Source of the DNA: JAGQYP01 sp041392305
GTDB lineage: Bacteria > Bacteroidota > Bacteroidia > Flavobacteriales_D > Crocinitomicaceae
Assembly (NCBI GenBank): GCA_041392305.1
Contig: JAWKMJ010000014.1
Coordinates: 47,966-111,965 of the forward strand
Length of the DNA stretch: 64,000 bases
Reading direction: 5' to 3'
Shown: piece by piece, positions 41,886 through 51,579 of the stretch
How the letters are laid out: each line of letters starts with the position of its first letter
Numbering within the stretch: the stretch's first letter is position 1
Translations under genes and position numbers: made by a program
Notes under the pieces: generated by a model
The model's database searches: none
What the model saw: only the letters and a program-made list of their open reading frames with translations
What the model was told of the DNA's origin: nothing

Positions 41886-43592
41886 ATGAAGTACAGCATC
41901 ATCTTTTTAATCGCATTTTTTTCAGTATTCACTAGCACTAATGCCCAGAAAAAAAGAGATAAAAAAGCACATATGGAGTACTGGGATTACAATCACACTA
42001 AAATTCGTGTCAAGGGATATTATTACATGTTTCCATCCGGAACGGTTTCGGAAATGAAGCACGGAAGATGGACTTATTTTACCAAGGATGGAAAAATTGA
42101 AGAGGTTCAAACCTATCATTTGGACAAACTTCATGGTAAAACGACAGTTTTTTATAAGAATGAAAAACCAAAGATTGAAGGGTTTTTTAAGGATGGTTTA
42201 CAAGATTCCATATATAAAGAATATTGGGAAAGCGGGAACATTAAAATGGAAGGCTATTACAATTCCGATACCGCCACAGGTATTTGGAAGCATTATTATC
42301 CATCAGGATATTTAATGATGGAGGAGGAATATGTAGATACTACTTTGTTCGTTAAAAATTTCTGGGGACCTGATAGTTCACAATTGTGTAAAGATGGTAA
42401 TGGAAAAACCATGACCTTATATGCATTTGGAACGGAAAAAGAAGTATACCACTATAAAGACGGATTAAAAGACGGGGAATTTTACGAAAAGAGTATGTAT
42501 GATGGTATTACTGTAAAAGGAAGATATAAAGAAGGACTAAAAGATGGAGATTGGGAATTCTATTTTATCAGTGGGGTTCCGAAGCTCAAGGCTAGTTACC
42601 GTGAAGGGGAATTAAATGGAAAATACACAAAATACTATCCGGGAGGGTTGATAGATGCAAGTGGAGTCTATGAGAATGGAAAGAAAACAGGAGAGTGGTT
42701 TTGGAACTTCAAGTCGGGTAAAGTTGAAATGAAGGGGAATTTCAAAGAGGATTTGATGCATGGTCATTGGACCTATTATTACGAAGATTCTGATCAAATT
42801 TCTTACACTGCGGAATATGAAGATGGGAAAAAATCGGGTACTTGGAAGTATTTTTATAAAGACGGATCGCAATATCGGATAGGAACTTATAAAGACGATA
42901 AAAGAAACGGAGAATGGAAGACTTGGTATGAAAACGGACAACTTTTAATGGTAGGTAAATACGTTGATGATCTAGAAGAAGGATTGTGGATCAATTATTT
43001 TGAAAATGGTCAACTAAAGAATGAAGGGTCTTTCGAAAAAGGTAAATTAAATGGAGAATGGAAATCTTTTTGGCCCAATGGGAACCCAAAATTAGAAGGG
43101 GAATACAAAGACAATTACAAAGTAGGCCATTGGATTACCTATGCTTCAAAGAATGGGAAAAAGGAGGAAGAAGGGGATTATAAAATCGTAAAAATTAAAA
43201 AGAAGATAGATTATGGCCCTTTTAAAGGACATGAGGTAGAAGAAAGTGTTAAAAGTGGACACTGGATTACCTATTCTCAGAAAGATTTTCAAAAAACCGA
43301 AGAAGGAGAATATAAAAACGGGAAGAAACACGGAGAATGGATTGCTTATTACCCAATGGGGAAAAAACCAGCCGTGATTTCGAATTATAAAGATGGAAAA
43401 TTGCATGGCCCCATGACCTCATATCGATGGGGAAGAAAGGGAGGAGTTTCTTCTATTGTGAATTATAAAGATGGTCTTAAACATGGTAAAACACAGGTGT
43501 TTGACAAAAAAGGCAATATGATTTCCGAAAAAACATTCAAAGAAGGTCTCGAAGTTATTGAAGGAGGTACTCCAGGGTGGACTCCAAAATAG
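41886..43592 (+). CDS. Secreted MORN-repeat protein
   Basis: The product has 568 residues with a signal peptide (FLIAFFSVFTSTNAQ). Nearly all of the rest is a run of about 20 MORN_2-type repeats of about 23 residues, of the form G-x-W-x-x-Y-x-x-x-G-x-x-x-x-E-G-x-Y-K-x-G (for example NGEWKTWYENGQLLMVGKYVDD). Such proteins form long beta-sheets and are abundant in Flavobacteriales as putative surface or periplasmic scaffolds. Function unknown. It starts 41 bases after the LysE-type gene and may share its transcript. Confidence 0.85.
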   Translation: MKYSIIFLIAFFSVFTSTNAQKKRDKKAHMEYWDYNHTKIRVKGYYYMFPSGTVSEMKHGRWTYFTKDGKIEEVQTYHLDKLHGKTTVFYKNEKPKIEGFFKDGLQDSIYKEYWESGNIKMEGYYNSDTATGIWKHYYPSGYLMMEEEYVDTTLFVKNFWGPDSSQLCKDGNGKTMTLYAFGTEKEVYHYKDGLKDGEFYEKSMYDGITVKGRYKEGLKDGDWEFYFISGVPKLKASYREGELNGKYTKYYPGGLIDASGVYENGKKTGEWFWNFKSGKVEMKGNFKEDLMHGHWTYYYEDSDQISYTAEYEDGKKSGTWKYFYKDGSQYRIGTYKDDKRNGEWKTWYENGQLLMVGKYVDDLEEGLWINYFENGQLKNEGSFEKGKLNGEWKSFWPNGNPKLEGEYKDNYKVGHWITYASKNGKKEEEGDYKIVKIKKKIDYGPFKGHEVEESVKSGHWITYSQKDFQKTEEGEYKNGKKHGEWIAYYPMGKKPAVISNYKDGKLHGPMTSYRWGRKGGVSSIVNYKDGLKHGKTQVFDKKGNMISEKTFKEGLEVIEGGTPGWTPK

Positions 43593-43627
43593 AATCCACT
43601 ACATTTTTTTAATAATCTTGCTTTTAT

Positions 43628-43635
43628 TAAATTTG
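43628..43635 (+). promoter_or_regulatory. -7 element for queA (TAAATTTG)
   Basis: A TAnnTTTG match lies 63 bases before ATG 43699, predicting a leader near 60 bases. Confidence 0.4.
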
Positions 43636-43698
43636 CCCCCCTGATTTGTTTCAGAAAGCAAATGCTAAACACTCAATAGAGTAAAACCAAAAGATAAA

Positions 43699-44748
43699 AT
43701 GAAATTATCCGCGTTTAATTTTGACCTACCTGAAGAATTTATTGCTAAATATCCTTCCGAAAATAGAGATGAAGCCAAATTAATGGTTGTTCACCGTGAT
43801 ACAGGAAAGATAGAGCACAGACAATTTAAAGATGTGATCGATTATTTTGATGAAGGAGATGTGATGATCATGAATAACACGAAAGTGTTTCCTGCAAGAT
43901 TATATGGGAATAAAGAAAAAACCGGAGCAAAGATTGAGGTTTTCTTATTAAGAGAATTAAATCGCGAAAGTTTACTTTGGGATGTACTCGTAGATCCTGC
44001 AAGAAAGATCAGAATTGGAAACAAATTGTATTTTGGTGATGATGAATCATTAGTAGCAGAAGTAATCGATAATACAACCTCTAGAGGAAGAACTCTAAGA
44101 TTCCTTTTTGAAGGAACACATGAAGAGTTTAAACAAAAGATCACTGAACTGGGGGAAACTCCTCTTCCAAAATACATTAAAAGAGAGGTTGAACCAGAAG
44201 ATGAGGAGAGATATCAAACTATTTTCGCTGAAGTTGAAGGAGCAGTTGCTGCACCAACAGCAGGATTGCATTTTTCAAAACAGTTGATGAAAAGACTTGA
44301 GATCAAGGGAGTACTGAAAGCTGATATTACTTTGCATGTGGGGTTGGGTACTTTCAGACAAGTTGAGGTAGAAGATCTTACTAAACACAAAATGGATTCG
44401 GAAAGGGTGATTATTCCTCAAAAATCTGCTGATATAGTGAATCAAGCAAAAGAGAATAAAAAGAAAGTATGCGCCGTGGGAACTACTTCAATGAGAGCCA
44501 TTGAAACATCTGTTTCTACTGAAGGAGAATTGAAGGAATTTGATGGTTGGACAAATAAGTTCATCTTTCCCCCATACGATTTTAGCATTGCAAATTGTAT
44601 GATTACAAATTTTCATACACCCCTTTCTACACTTCTTATGATGATTGCAGCTTTTTGCGGATATGAGCTCATGATGGAAGCCTATGAAATGGCGAAAAAA
44701 GAAAAATATAGATTCTATTCGTATGGTGATGCCATGCTGATTCTTTGA
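43699..44748 (+). CDS. queA: S-adenosylmethionine:tRNA ribosyltransferase-isomerase
   Basis: The product has 349 residues. It starts LSAFNFDLPEEFIAKYP and contains the conserved MIMNNTKVFPARL, VEGAVAAPTAGLHFS, LHVGLGTFRQV and GTTSMRAIE blocks of QueA. It transfers and isomerises the ribosyl group of SAM onto preQ1-tRNA to form epoxyqueuosine. It is cytosolic. It is followed by a strong terminator, so it is probably its own unit. Other queuosine genes are not in this window. Confidence 0.96.
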   Translation: MKLSAFNFDLPEEFIAKYPSENRDEAKLMVVHRDTGKIEHRQFKDVIDYFDEGDVMIMNNTKVFPARLYGNKEKTGAKIEVFLLRELNRESLLWDVLVDPARKIRIGNKLYFGDDESLVAEVIDNTTSRGRTLRFLFEGTHEEFKQKITELGETPLPKYIKREVEPEDEERYQTIFAEVEGAVAAPTAGLHFSKQLMKRLEIKGVLKADITLHVGLGTFRQVEVEDLTKHKMDSERVIIPQKSADIVNQAKENKKKVCAVGTTSMRAIETSVSTEGELKEFDGWTNKFIFPPYDFSIANCMITNFHTPLSTLLMMIAAFCGYELMMEAYEMAKKEKYRFYSYGDAMLIL

Positions 44749-44769
44749 TTGAATGAAACTTTTTATAAT

Positions 44770-44801
44770 AAGACGGATTCTTAGGTATCCGTCTTTTTTT
44801 T
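44770..44801 (+). terminator. Intrinsic terminator after queA
   Basis: A 9-bp stem AAGACGGAT / ATCCGTCTT with an 8-base loop is followed by eight T's. Confidence 0.9.
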
Positions 44802-44860
44802 GGTCAATTTGAAAGTAAGACATTCAATATAAAATCTTATTTTCCGTATCTTTAGTAACT

Positions 44861-45529
44861 ATGTGTGCATTAAGAAAAACAATTATTATTACCGCAGCTG
44901 GTGAGGGGAAGAGGATGTATTCCAAATTGCCTAAACAGTTTTCCAACTTAAACGGAAAACCGATTTTAATGCATACTATTCGCAGGTTTTACAGAATTGA
45001 TCCAAAGTTTGAGATCATTCTCACCTTGCCGGAAAATCACTTACAAACCTGGAAGGAACTTTGTTTGGAACATGATTTTCAAATTCCACACCATACTGTT
45101 AATGGAGGAGAAGAAAGGTTCCATTCGGTTAAAAATGCATTGAATTTTAGTACAGGAGACCTAATAGGTGTGCATGATGGGGTACGACCTGTAATTTCTA
45201 GAAAAATGGTGAATCATTTATACGAAGAAGCCGCAAAAAAAGGAGCTGTTGTTCCAGTAATTGAAATCAATCAATCCCTTAGAAAAATCAAAGGAAACTC
45301 TTCAGAATCTGTTGACAGATCAGAATATCGAATCGTTCAAACACCTCAAGTTTTTAAATCGGATATTTTAAATAAAGCCTACAAGAATTCTTATCAGAAA
45401 GATATTACGGACGATGCGACTTTGGTAGAACGCGTTGGGCATAAAGTCTATATGATTCCAGGGGATATTAACAACATTAAAATCACCTTCCCAAGAGATA
45501 TGTTGTTGGCAGAAGAGTTGTTAGGTTAG
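44861..45529 (+). CDS. ispD: 2-C-methyl-D-erythritol 4-phosphate cytidylyltransferase
   Basis: The product has 222 residues and acts in the MEP isoprenoid pathway. The nucleotide-binding start ITAAGEGKRMYSKLPKQF is the family signature. GGEERFHSVKNAL, GVHDGVRPVIS and QTPQVFKSDIL follow, then DDATLVE and the final GDINNIKITFPRDM. All catalytic blocks are intact. A one-mismatch -7 box (TATCTTTA) ends seven bases before the ATG, which predicts a very short leader. Confidence 0.94.
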   Translation: MCALRKTIIITAAGEGKRMYSKLPKQFSNLNGKPILMHTIRRFYRIDPKFEIILTLPENHLQTWKELCLEHDFQIPHHTVNGGEERFHSVKNALNFSTGDLIGVHDGVRPVISRKMVNHLYEEAAKKGAVVPVIEINQSLRKIKGNSSESVDRSEYRIVQTPQVFKSDILNKAYKNSYQKDITDDATLVERVGHKVYMIPGDINNIKITFPRDMLLAEELLG

Positions 45530-45686
45530 ACGCAATCCATTCAATTCCACCTACAAAATTTAAGAATAAGAATGGAAAATCATCAAGCTTAGTACCATTT
45601 GAGCACAAAAAATAGTTTTCTTCCAACAAATAATCAAAAACCTGTGTTTTCCATCTCTAAAAAACTCTTAAAGCTCAAATATTAGT

Positions 45687-45694
45687 TAACTTTG
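45687..45694 (+). promoter_or_regulatory. -7 element for purH (TAACTTTG)
   Basis: A TAnnTTTG match lies 26 bases before ATG 45721. The rest of the 190-base gap after ispD shows nothing I can name. Confidence 0.5.
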
Positions 45695-45720
45695 CACTTA
45701 AATTTCACGGAAAATATATA

Positions 45721-47250
45721 ATGAGTAAGGAAGTCAAAATTAAGAACGCCCTAATTTCGGTTTTTAACAAAGAGGGTTTAGGGCCCATCGTTGATAAGTT
45801 AAATGATCTTGGGGTACAAATTTATTCTACTGGAGGAACTCAAAATTTTATTGAGGAAAGAGGGATTGAAGTTGTACCTGTTGAAGAATTGACAAGCTAT
45901 CCATCTATTTTAGGTGGGAGAGTGAAAACCTTACATCCGAAAGTCTTTGGAGGGATTTTAAACCGAAGAGCGCATTCAGGAGATCAGGATCAAATTGTTG
46001 AATATGAGATACCGAACATTGATTTGGTGATTGTTGACTTATATCCTTTTGAAGATACAGTTGCATCAGGTGCATCTCATGAGGACATAATTGAAAAGAT
46101 TGATATTGGAGGAATTTCTTTGATTCGTGCAGCAGCAAAGAATTTTACAGATGTTGTAATCCTTCCTTCGATGAATCAATATGAAGCCTTTTTGCGTCTT
46201 TTAAATGAAAAGAATGGGTCCACTTCTGAAGAAGACAGAAGAATTTTTGCAAGAGAAGCCTTTGATGTATCCTCACATTATGATTCGGAAATCTTTAAGT
46301 ATTTCAATCAAGAAGAAAAAGATACTTTCAAACAATCTATTGGGAAGTCACAAGTTTTAAGATATGGAGAAAATCCTCATCAAAAAGGAGTTTTCTACGG
46401 TGATTTAGATGCGATGTTTGATAAATTGCATGGTAAGGAACTGTCATACAATAATTTACTTGACGTGGACGCAGCAGTAAGTTTGATGGCCGAATTTAAA
46501 AATGAGGATCCTACCTTTGCAATCTTAAAACACAATAATGCATGTGGTGTTGCGACAAGACCAACAATTAAGCAAGCTTATTTAGATGCGCTAGCTGGTG
46601 ATCCAGTATCTGCTTTTGGAGGCATTTTAATTTCAAATGCGGAAATTGATGAGGCTACTGCTGAAGAAATCAATGAGTTATTTTGTGAAGTTGTTATTGC
46701 CCCAGGATATTCCACGGAAGCACTAGCAATTTTAGAATCGAAGAAAAACAGAATAATTCTTGTCCAAAAAGAAGTGACGCTTCCTAAAAAGCAATTTAGA
46801 ACCCTATTGAATGGCGTTTTAGAGCAAGACAAAGATTTAATCACAGAATCTAAATCCGATTTTAAAACGATTACAAAACGTTCTCCTAACGAAAATGAGA
46901 AGGATGATTTGGTGTTTGCGAATAAGTTAGTGAAACACACAAAATCTAATACGATTGTACTAGCAAAAAACGGGCAGCTTTTGGCTAGTGGAACAGGTCA
47001 GACTTCCAGGGTAGACGCCCTTCGACAAGCCATTCACAAAGCCAAGTCATTCAATTTTGATTTAAATGGGGCGGTTATGGCTTCAGATGCTTTTTTCCCT
47101 TTTCCGGATTGTGTTGAAATTGCACATGGAGAAGGTATCGATGTTGTTGTACAGCCAGGAGGATCCATCAAGGATGAATTGTCTGTGACTTATTGCGATG
47201 AAAATGGTATGGCCATGGTTTTCACCGGAAATAGGCATTTTAAGCATTAA
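45721..47250 (+). CDS. purH: Bifunctional AICAR formyltransferase / IMP cyclohydrolase
   Basis: The product has 509 residues and catalyses the last two steps of IMP synthesis. The N-terminal cyclohydrolase domain (MGS fold) has STGGTQNFIEERG and GGRVKTLHPKVFGGIL; the C-terminal transformylase has RYGENPHQKG, ILKHNNACGVATR and the end motif DAFFPFPDCVEIA with AMVFTGNRHFKH. With purN at 4.5-5.0 kb, it is the second purine gene in the window, but unlinked. mreB follows after 90 bases. Confidence 0.97.
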   Translation: MSKEVKIKNALISVFNKEGLGPIVDKLNDLGVQIYSTGGTQNFIEERGIEVVPVEELTSYPSILGGRVKTLHPKVFGGILNRRAHSGDQDQIVEYEIPNIDLVIVDLYPFEDTVASGASHEDIIEKIDIGGISLIRAAAKNFTDVVILPSMNQYEAFLRLLNEKNGSTSEEDRRIFAREAFDVSSHYDSEIFKYFNQEEKDTFKQSIGKSQVLRYGENPHQKGVFYGDLDAMFDKLHGKELSYNNLLDVDAAVSLMAEFKNEDPTFAILKHNNACGVATRPTIKQAYLDALAGDPVSAFGGILISNAEIDEATAEEINELFCEVVIAPGYSTEALAILESKKNRIILVQKEVTLPKKQFRTLLNGVLEQDKDLITESKSDFKTITKRSPNENEKDDLVFANKLVKHTKSNTIVLAKNGQLLASGTGQTSRVDALRQAIHKAKSFNFDLNGAVMASDAFFPFPDCVEIAHGEGIDVVVQPGGSIKDELSVTYCDENGMAMVFTGNRHFKH

Positions 47251-47339
47251 TTTGTATATTTAGTAACCACCATAACGAGGAGCGAGTAACCTTCTTTAAT
47301 ATATTGTAGTATAAGAGATTTGAACTTTTAAGAAACCGC

Positions 47340-48365
47340 ATGGGATTATTTAACTTTTTTACTCAGGAAATAGCTATCGATTTGGGTACAGCCAACACGC
47401 TGATCCTAATGAATGATAAAGTTGTCCTGGATGAACCATCAATCGTAGCGAAAGATATTCAGTCGGGAAAAGTTGTTGCCATTGGAAGGAAGGCACAACA
47501 GATGCATGGTAAAACACATAAGTTGATAGAAACTATCAGGCCCTTGCGCGATGGAGTGATTGCAGATTTCCAGTCTGCAGAAATGATGATTCGTGGATTC
47601 ATTAAAATGATGAATAAAGGGAATCGATTTTACAACCCATCTTTAAAAATGGTGATCTGTATTCCATCAGGGATTACCGAGGTTGAGAAAAGAGCCGTAA
47701 GAGACTCCGCTGAGCATGCTGGAGCTAAAGATGTTTATCTAATTCATGAACCTATGGCAGCAGCTATTGGGATTGGTATTGATGTAGAAGAACCAATGGG
47801 GAACATGATTATAGATATTGGAGGAGGAACTTCAGAAATTGCTGTAATCGCCTTAGGAGGAATTGTTTGTGATAAATCGATTCGTGTAGCAGGGGATGAT
47901 TTCACCAAAGAGATTGAAGATTATATGCGACGTCAACACAATATTCTTGTTGGAGAAAGAACAGCTGAACAGATTAAGATTGAAGTTGGATCTGCCATGT
48001 CAGAAATTGATAATCCTCCACCAGATTATCCGGTAAGAGGACGAGATTTAATGACTGGTGTGCCTAAAGAGATTATGGTTTCTCATGTTGAGATCGCGCA
48101 TGCTTTGGATAAGTCCATCTCCAAAATTGAAGAAGCTATTCTGAGTGCTTTGGAAATGACTCCACCGGAACTTTCAGCAGATATTTACAAAACGGGGATT
48201 TATCTCGCTGGAGGAGGTTCTATGCTCAGAGGATTGGATCAAAGAATTTCAATCAAAACAAAATTGCCCGTGCATGTTGCAGAAGATCCATTAAGAGCAG
48301 TAGCACGAGGAACAAGTATTGCATTGAAGAACGTAGATAAATATCAATTTATCATCAAAGACTAA
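47340..48365 (+). CDS. mreB: Rod shape-determining protein MreB
   Basis: The product has 341 residues with an actin-like fold. The phosphate-1 loop is DLGTANTLI and phosphate-2 is DIGGGTSEIAV. It forms membrane-bound filaments that guide lateral wall synthesis. It starts a run of six genes (mreB, mreC, mreD, mrdA, rodA, CPBP) with gaps of no more than 13 bases or with overlaps, so it is one operon. I could not identify a -7 box in the 90-base upstream gap. Confidence 0.97.
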   Translation: MGLFNFFTQEIAIDLGTANTLILMNDKVVLDEPSIVAKDIQSGKVVAIGRKAQQMHGKTHKLIETIRPLRDGVIADFQSAEMMIRGFIKMMNKGNRFYNPSLKMVICIPSGITEVEKRAVRDSAEHAGAKDVYLIHEPMAAAIGIGIDVEEPMGNMIIDIGGGTSEIAVIALGGIVCDKSIRVAGDDFTKEIEDYMRRQHNILVGERTAEQIKIEVGSAMSEIDNPPPDYPVRGRDLMTGVPKEIMVSHVEIAHALDKSISKIEEAILSALEMTPPELSADIYKTGIYLAGGGSMLRGLDQRISIKTKLPVHVAEDPLRAVARGTSIALKNVDKYQFIIKD

Positions 48366-48378
48366 TGGGAGGGAATGA

Positions 48379-49218
48379 ATGAGAAATCTGCTGATATTTC
48401 TCAATAGATTTAAGATTTTTATCGTTTTTGTAGCGCTGCAATCCATCGCATTAGGCATGTATTTTTCCTACACCTATTATCCTGGCATGCGCTTTATGAG
48501 TTCAACCCAATCCATTAATAATTCTTTAATCAATTTTCGAAACGGGATCACAGACCATTTTTATTTGCGAGAGAAAAACGATTCTTTAATGGCTGAAAAC
48601 AGTTATTTGCGGAATCAGCTTAAAGAGAATTTTGTGAGAATTCAAGCGGATCTAGTTAAAATTTCAGATACAATTTACAGACAAAATTATACCTACATCG
48701 CAGCTAACATAGTCAACTCTACGATCAATCACAGAAATAATTTTTTCACTTTAGATATAGGAAATAAACACGGGATCGAAGAAGGCATGGGGGTGGTTTC
48801 CAAAAATGGTTTGGTCGGAATTGTATTTAAGGTCTCCGATAACTATACATTAGTAAGATCAATTCTTAGTGAAAACATCAATATTTCAATTAAACTTAAA
48901 AAGAACAATGAGCACGGACTACTCAAGTGGAATGGAAGAGATTATGAGACTGGATTGTTTACAGGGTTAACCAACGATTTGGAGGTGAACCCCGGAGATA
49001 CTGTTGTAACTAGGGGATCACATACACATTTTCCAAGAAATTATCCTGTTGGTATTGTAGAATCAGCAGAATTTGTCGAAGGAAAACCACACCAAAAAGT
49101 GGTGATTAAATTTTTTAATGATCTCAATACTTTGCAATATGCCTACATTATTAATAATCTGACCAAAAGAGAACAATTGAAAATTGAAAAATTAATCGAA
49201 GAAGAGAACAATGACTAA
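48379..49218 (+). CDS. mreC: Rod shape-determining protein MreC
   Basis: The product has 279 residues with one N-terminal membrane helix (FIVFVALQSIALGMYFSY), a coiled coil (EKNDSLMAENSYLRNQLKE) and the beta-domain of MreC (GIEEGMGVVSKNGLVGIVF, then FPRNYPVGIVESAEF). It links MreB filaments to the periplasmic wall synthases. It begins 13 bases after mreB and overlaps mreD by 8 bases. Confidence 0.93.
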   Translation: MRNLLIFLNRFKIFIVFVALQSIALGMYFSYTYYPGMRFMSSTQSINNSLINFRNGITDHFYLREKNDSLMAENSYLRNQLKENFVRIQADLVKISDTIYRQNYTYIAANIVNSTINHRNNFFTLDIGNKHGIEEGMGVVSKNGLVGIVFKVSDNYTLVRSILSENINISIKLKKNNEHGLLKWNGRDYETGLFTGLTNDLEVNPGDTVVTRGSHTHFPRNYPVGIVESAEFVEGKPHQKVVIKFFNDLNTLQYAYIINNLTKREQLKIEKLIEEENND

Positions 49219-49729
49219 TGCCCTTCGGATATATAGCATTCAGTTTATTTTGCTGATAGTAGCACAGATCGTTGTATTCAATAGTTTGCAATTCTCTACA
49301 TTGATTTATATCATGATCTATCCTTTGTTCCTATTGTTACTTCCATTCAATCTTGGAGTAATAATGGGAATGGGAATTGGATTCATTTTTGGCTTGTTGG
49401 TAGATTATTTTTCCAATACATTTGGTTTACATGCCTCCGCTTCTTTGCTTGTGATGTATTTGAGACCGGCACTTTTAAAATTTATTTCTCCTAAGAACGG
49501 TTATGACCCTATATTAATTCCATCGATTCGAGATATGGGTTATTTCTGGTTTTTGTATTATGCTAGTATCGTTTTGTTTATACATCATTTTTGGTTTTTC
49601 CTTTTTGAATTTTTTAGTTTTTCAAACTTATTTTGGATCCTGCTTAAATCTATCTTATCCCTGTTTTTTGGGTTATTTTTTATGGTGATCTGGCAGTTTT
49701 TATTTTTAAGACCCTCTAAAGTTATCTGA
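49211..49729 (+). CDS. mreD: Rod shape-determining protein MreD
   Basis: The product has 172 residues with about five or six membrane helices and no large soluble part, as expected for MreD. Sequence similarity in this family is low, so the call relies on size, topology (LLLPFNLGVIMGMGIGFIFGLLVDYFS) and position between mreC and the PBP2 gene. It overlaps mreC by 8 bases and mrdA by one base (TGATG). Confidence 0.85.
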   Translation: MTNALRIYSIQFILLIVAQIVVFNSLQFSTLIYIMIYPLFLLLLPFNLGVIMGMGIGFIFGLLVDYFSNTFGLHASASLLVMYLRPALLKFISPKNGYDPILIPSIRDMGYFWFLYYASIVLFIHHFWFFLFEFFSFSNLFWILLKSILSLFFGLFFMVIWQFLFLRPSKVI

Positions 49730-51579
49730 TGAACTCTCTTGAGTACAGAAAATTTGTAGTTCTATTCTTTTTCCTGATTACAGCAGGTGTTTTCTCCGTG
49801 CGAATGTTTTATATGCAAATTATTGATGATAAATGGAAGTTACGGGCCGAAGAAATATCAAAATACAAAATGACCACTTATCCATCTCGTGGAATTGTTT
49901 ATGATCGAAATGGAAATAAATTGATCGCTAACGAAACGTATTACGATATAATGATGATCGAAGAGGAAATCAAAGATTTTGATACAACTCTTTTTTGTAA
50001 CACGTTCAAGCTTTCGAAAGAAGATCTAATTCGAACCTACGAATCAATGGTGGAAAAACAAGGGAAAGACAAGAAAGGGAAAAGTAACTATAGGAAATTT
50101 AAACCCTATGCGCTTATTTCCGGTTTGTCTTCTGATGAATTTTCAAAAATAGCGACAGAACTCCAAAAATTCCCTGGTTTTTTTGAAAACATCCGGACCC
50201 TGAGAAAGTACCCTCAAAATTCAGGAGCCCATGTTTTAGGGTATATGAATGAGGTGGATGGAGATATTTTGGCAAAAGAAGCTTATTATAGAATGGGAGA
50301 CTATATTGGACGAACAGGAATCGAGAATTATTATGAGGTCGAGCTAAGAGGACAAAAAGGAGTTCAATATTTAATGAAGGATGCACGAGGAAATATTTCA
50401 GGATCTCAAGAAGAGAGTAAATATGATACTGCCGCAATACCAGGAAGAAATCTGGAACTTACATTAGATGCTGATCTTCAAACTTATGGAGAGTTATTAA
50501 TGAAAGGGAAGATAGGTTCTATAGTTGCAATTGAGCCTTCTACAGGGGAAATTTTAGCTTTTGTTTCTTCACCCACTTACGATCCCAATTTATTGATTGG
50601 TAAGAAGATTGGTAAAAACTTTTTGATGCTTCAGGAAGATTCCCTTAAGCCCCTATTTAATAGACCACTTCAAGCAAAATATCCACCGGGGTCTACATTT
50701 AAATTGGTAACTGGATTAATAGGGATGGAAATGGGAGTGGTGGATTCTAACCGTGCTTTTTCCTGTATTAAAAGTCTTGTAAATTGTCATGGACACCCGA
50801 CTGCAATGTCTATGTCTGACGGAGTAAAATATTCATGTAACCCATACTTCTATCAGGTAATGTCTCGCATTGTTCAGCAAGGTAAAAGCCGGAGTATTTT
50901 TAAAGATTCTCAATTAGGACTTGCAGAATGGTATGAATATGTCAAATCTTTTGGATTAGGTCAACCATTAAACATAGATCTTTCTGGAGATATTCCAGGA
51001 TTTATCCCCGACGTTGAGTACTACAATAAAAAGTACAATAGCGCGTGGGCATTTTCAACAATTTATTCCATTTCAATTGGTCAGGGAGAAGTTGGAGTAA
51101 CACCCATACAAATGGCCAATCTTGCCTGTATTATGGCGAATCGAGGGTATTATTTTGTGCCTCATTTGATTAAAAGTATAAAAGGGAAAGATATATCTGA
51201 GCGATTTAAAGAAAAACATTATACGAAAGTTAGACCTGAATATTTCCGACCAATTGTAGAAGGCATGTATCGAGTAGTACACGAACCCGGCGGAACTGCA
51301 AGAAGGGCACGGACCGAAGGGTTAGATGTCTGTGGTAAAACTGGAACTGCTCAAAATCCACATGGAGAAGACCATTCAATTTTCATAGCATTTGCACCAA
51401 AAAACAACCCTAAAATTGCTATTGCTGTATATGTAGAAAACGCCGGATTTGGTGGGACATGGGCGGCTCCTATAGCAAGTTTGATGATTGAAAAATACCT
51501 TACTGGAGAAGTGAAACAAGAAGTTAAAGAGAAGCGAATCTTAGAAAAGAATTTTTTAATAGACCCTAGTATTCATTGA
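49729..51579 (+). CDS. mrdA: Penicillin-binding protein 2 (elongasome transpeptidase)
   Basis: The product has 616 residues: N-terminal anchor (FVVLFFFLITAGVFSVRMFYM), dimerisation domain with SRGIVYDRNGN, and transpeptidase domain with the active-site SxxK in PPGSTFKLVTG, SxN in KYSCNPYFYQVM and KTG in CGKTGTAQNPHG. It cross-links peptidoglycan during side-wall growth, together with RodA encoded next. Overlap with rodA is four bases. Confidence 0.96.
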   Translation: MNSLEYRKFVVLFFFLITAGVFSVRMFYMQIIDDKWKLRAEEISKYKMTTYPSRGIVYDRNGNKLIANETYYDIMMIEEEIKDFDTTLFCNTFKLSKEDLIRTYESMVEKQGKDKKGKSNYRKFKPYALISGLSSDEFSKIATELQKFPGFFENIRTLRKYPQNSGAHVLGYMNEVDGDILAKEAYYRMGDYIGRTGIENYYEVELRGQKGVQYLMKDARGNISGSQEESKYDTAAIPGRNLELTLDADLQTYGELLMKGKIGSIVAIEPSTGEILAFVSSPTYDPNLLIGKKIGKNFLMLQEDSLKPLFNRPLQAKYPPGSTFKLVTGLIGMEMGVVDSNRAFSCIKSLVNCHGHPTAMSMSDGVKYSCNPYFYQVMSRIVQQGKSRSIFKDSQLGLAEWYEYVKSFGLGQPLNIDLSGDIPGFIPDVEYYNKKYNSAWAFSTIYSISIGQGEVGVTPIQMANLACIMANRGYYFVPHLIKSIKGKDISERFKEKHYTKVRPEYFRPIVEGMYRVVHEPGGTARRARTEGLDVCGKTGTAQNPHGEDHSIFIAFAPKNNPKIAIAVYVENAGFGGTWAAPIASLMIEKYLTGEVKQEVKEKRILEKNFLIDPSIH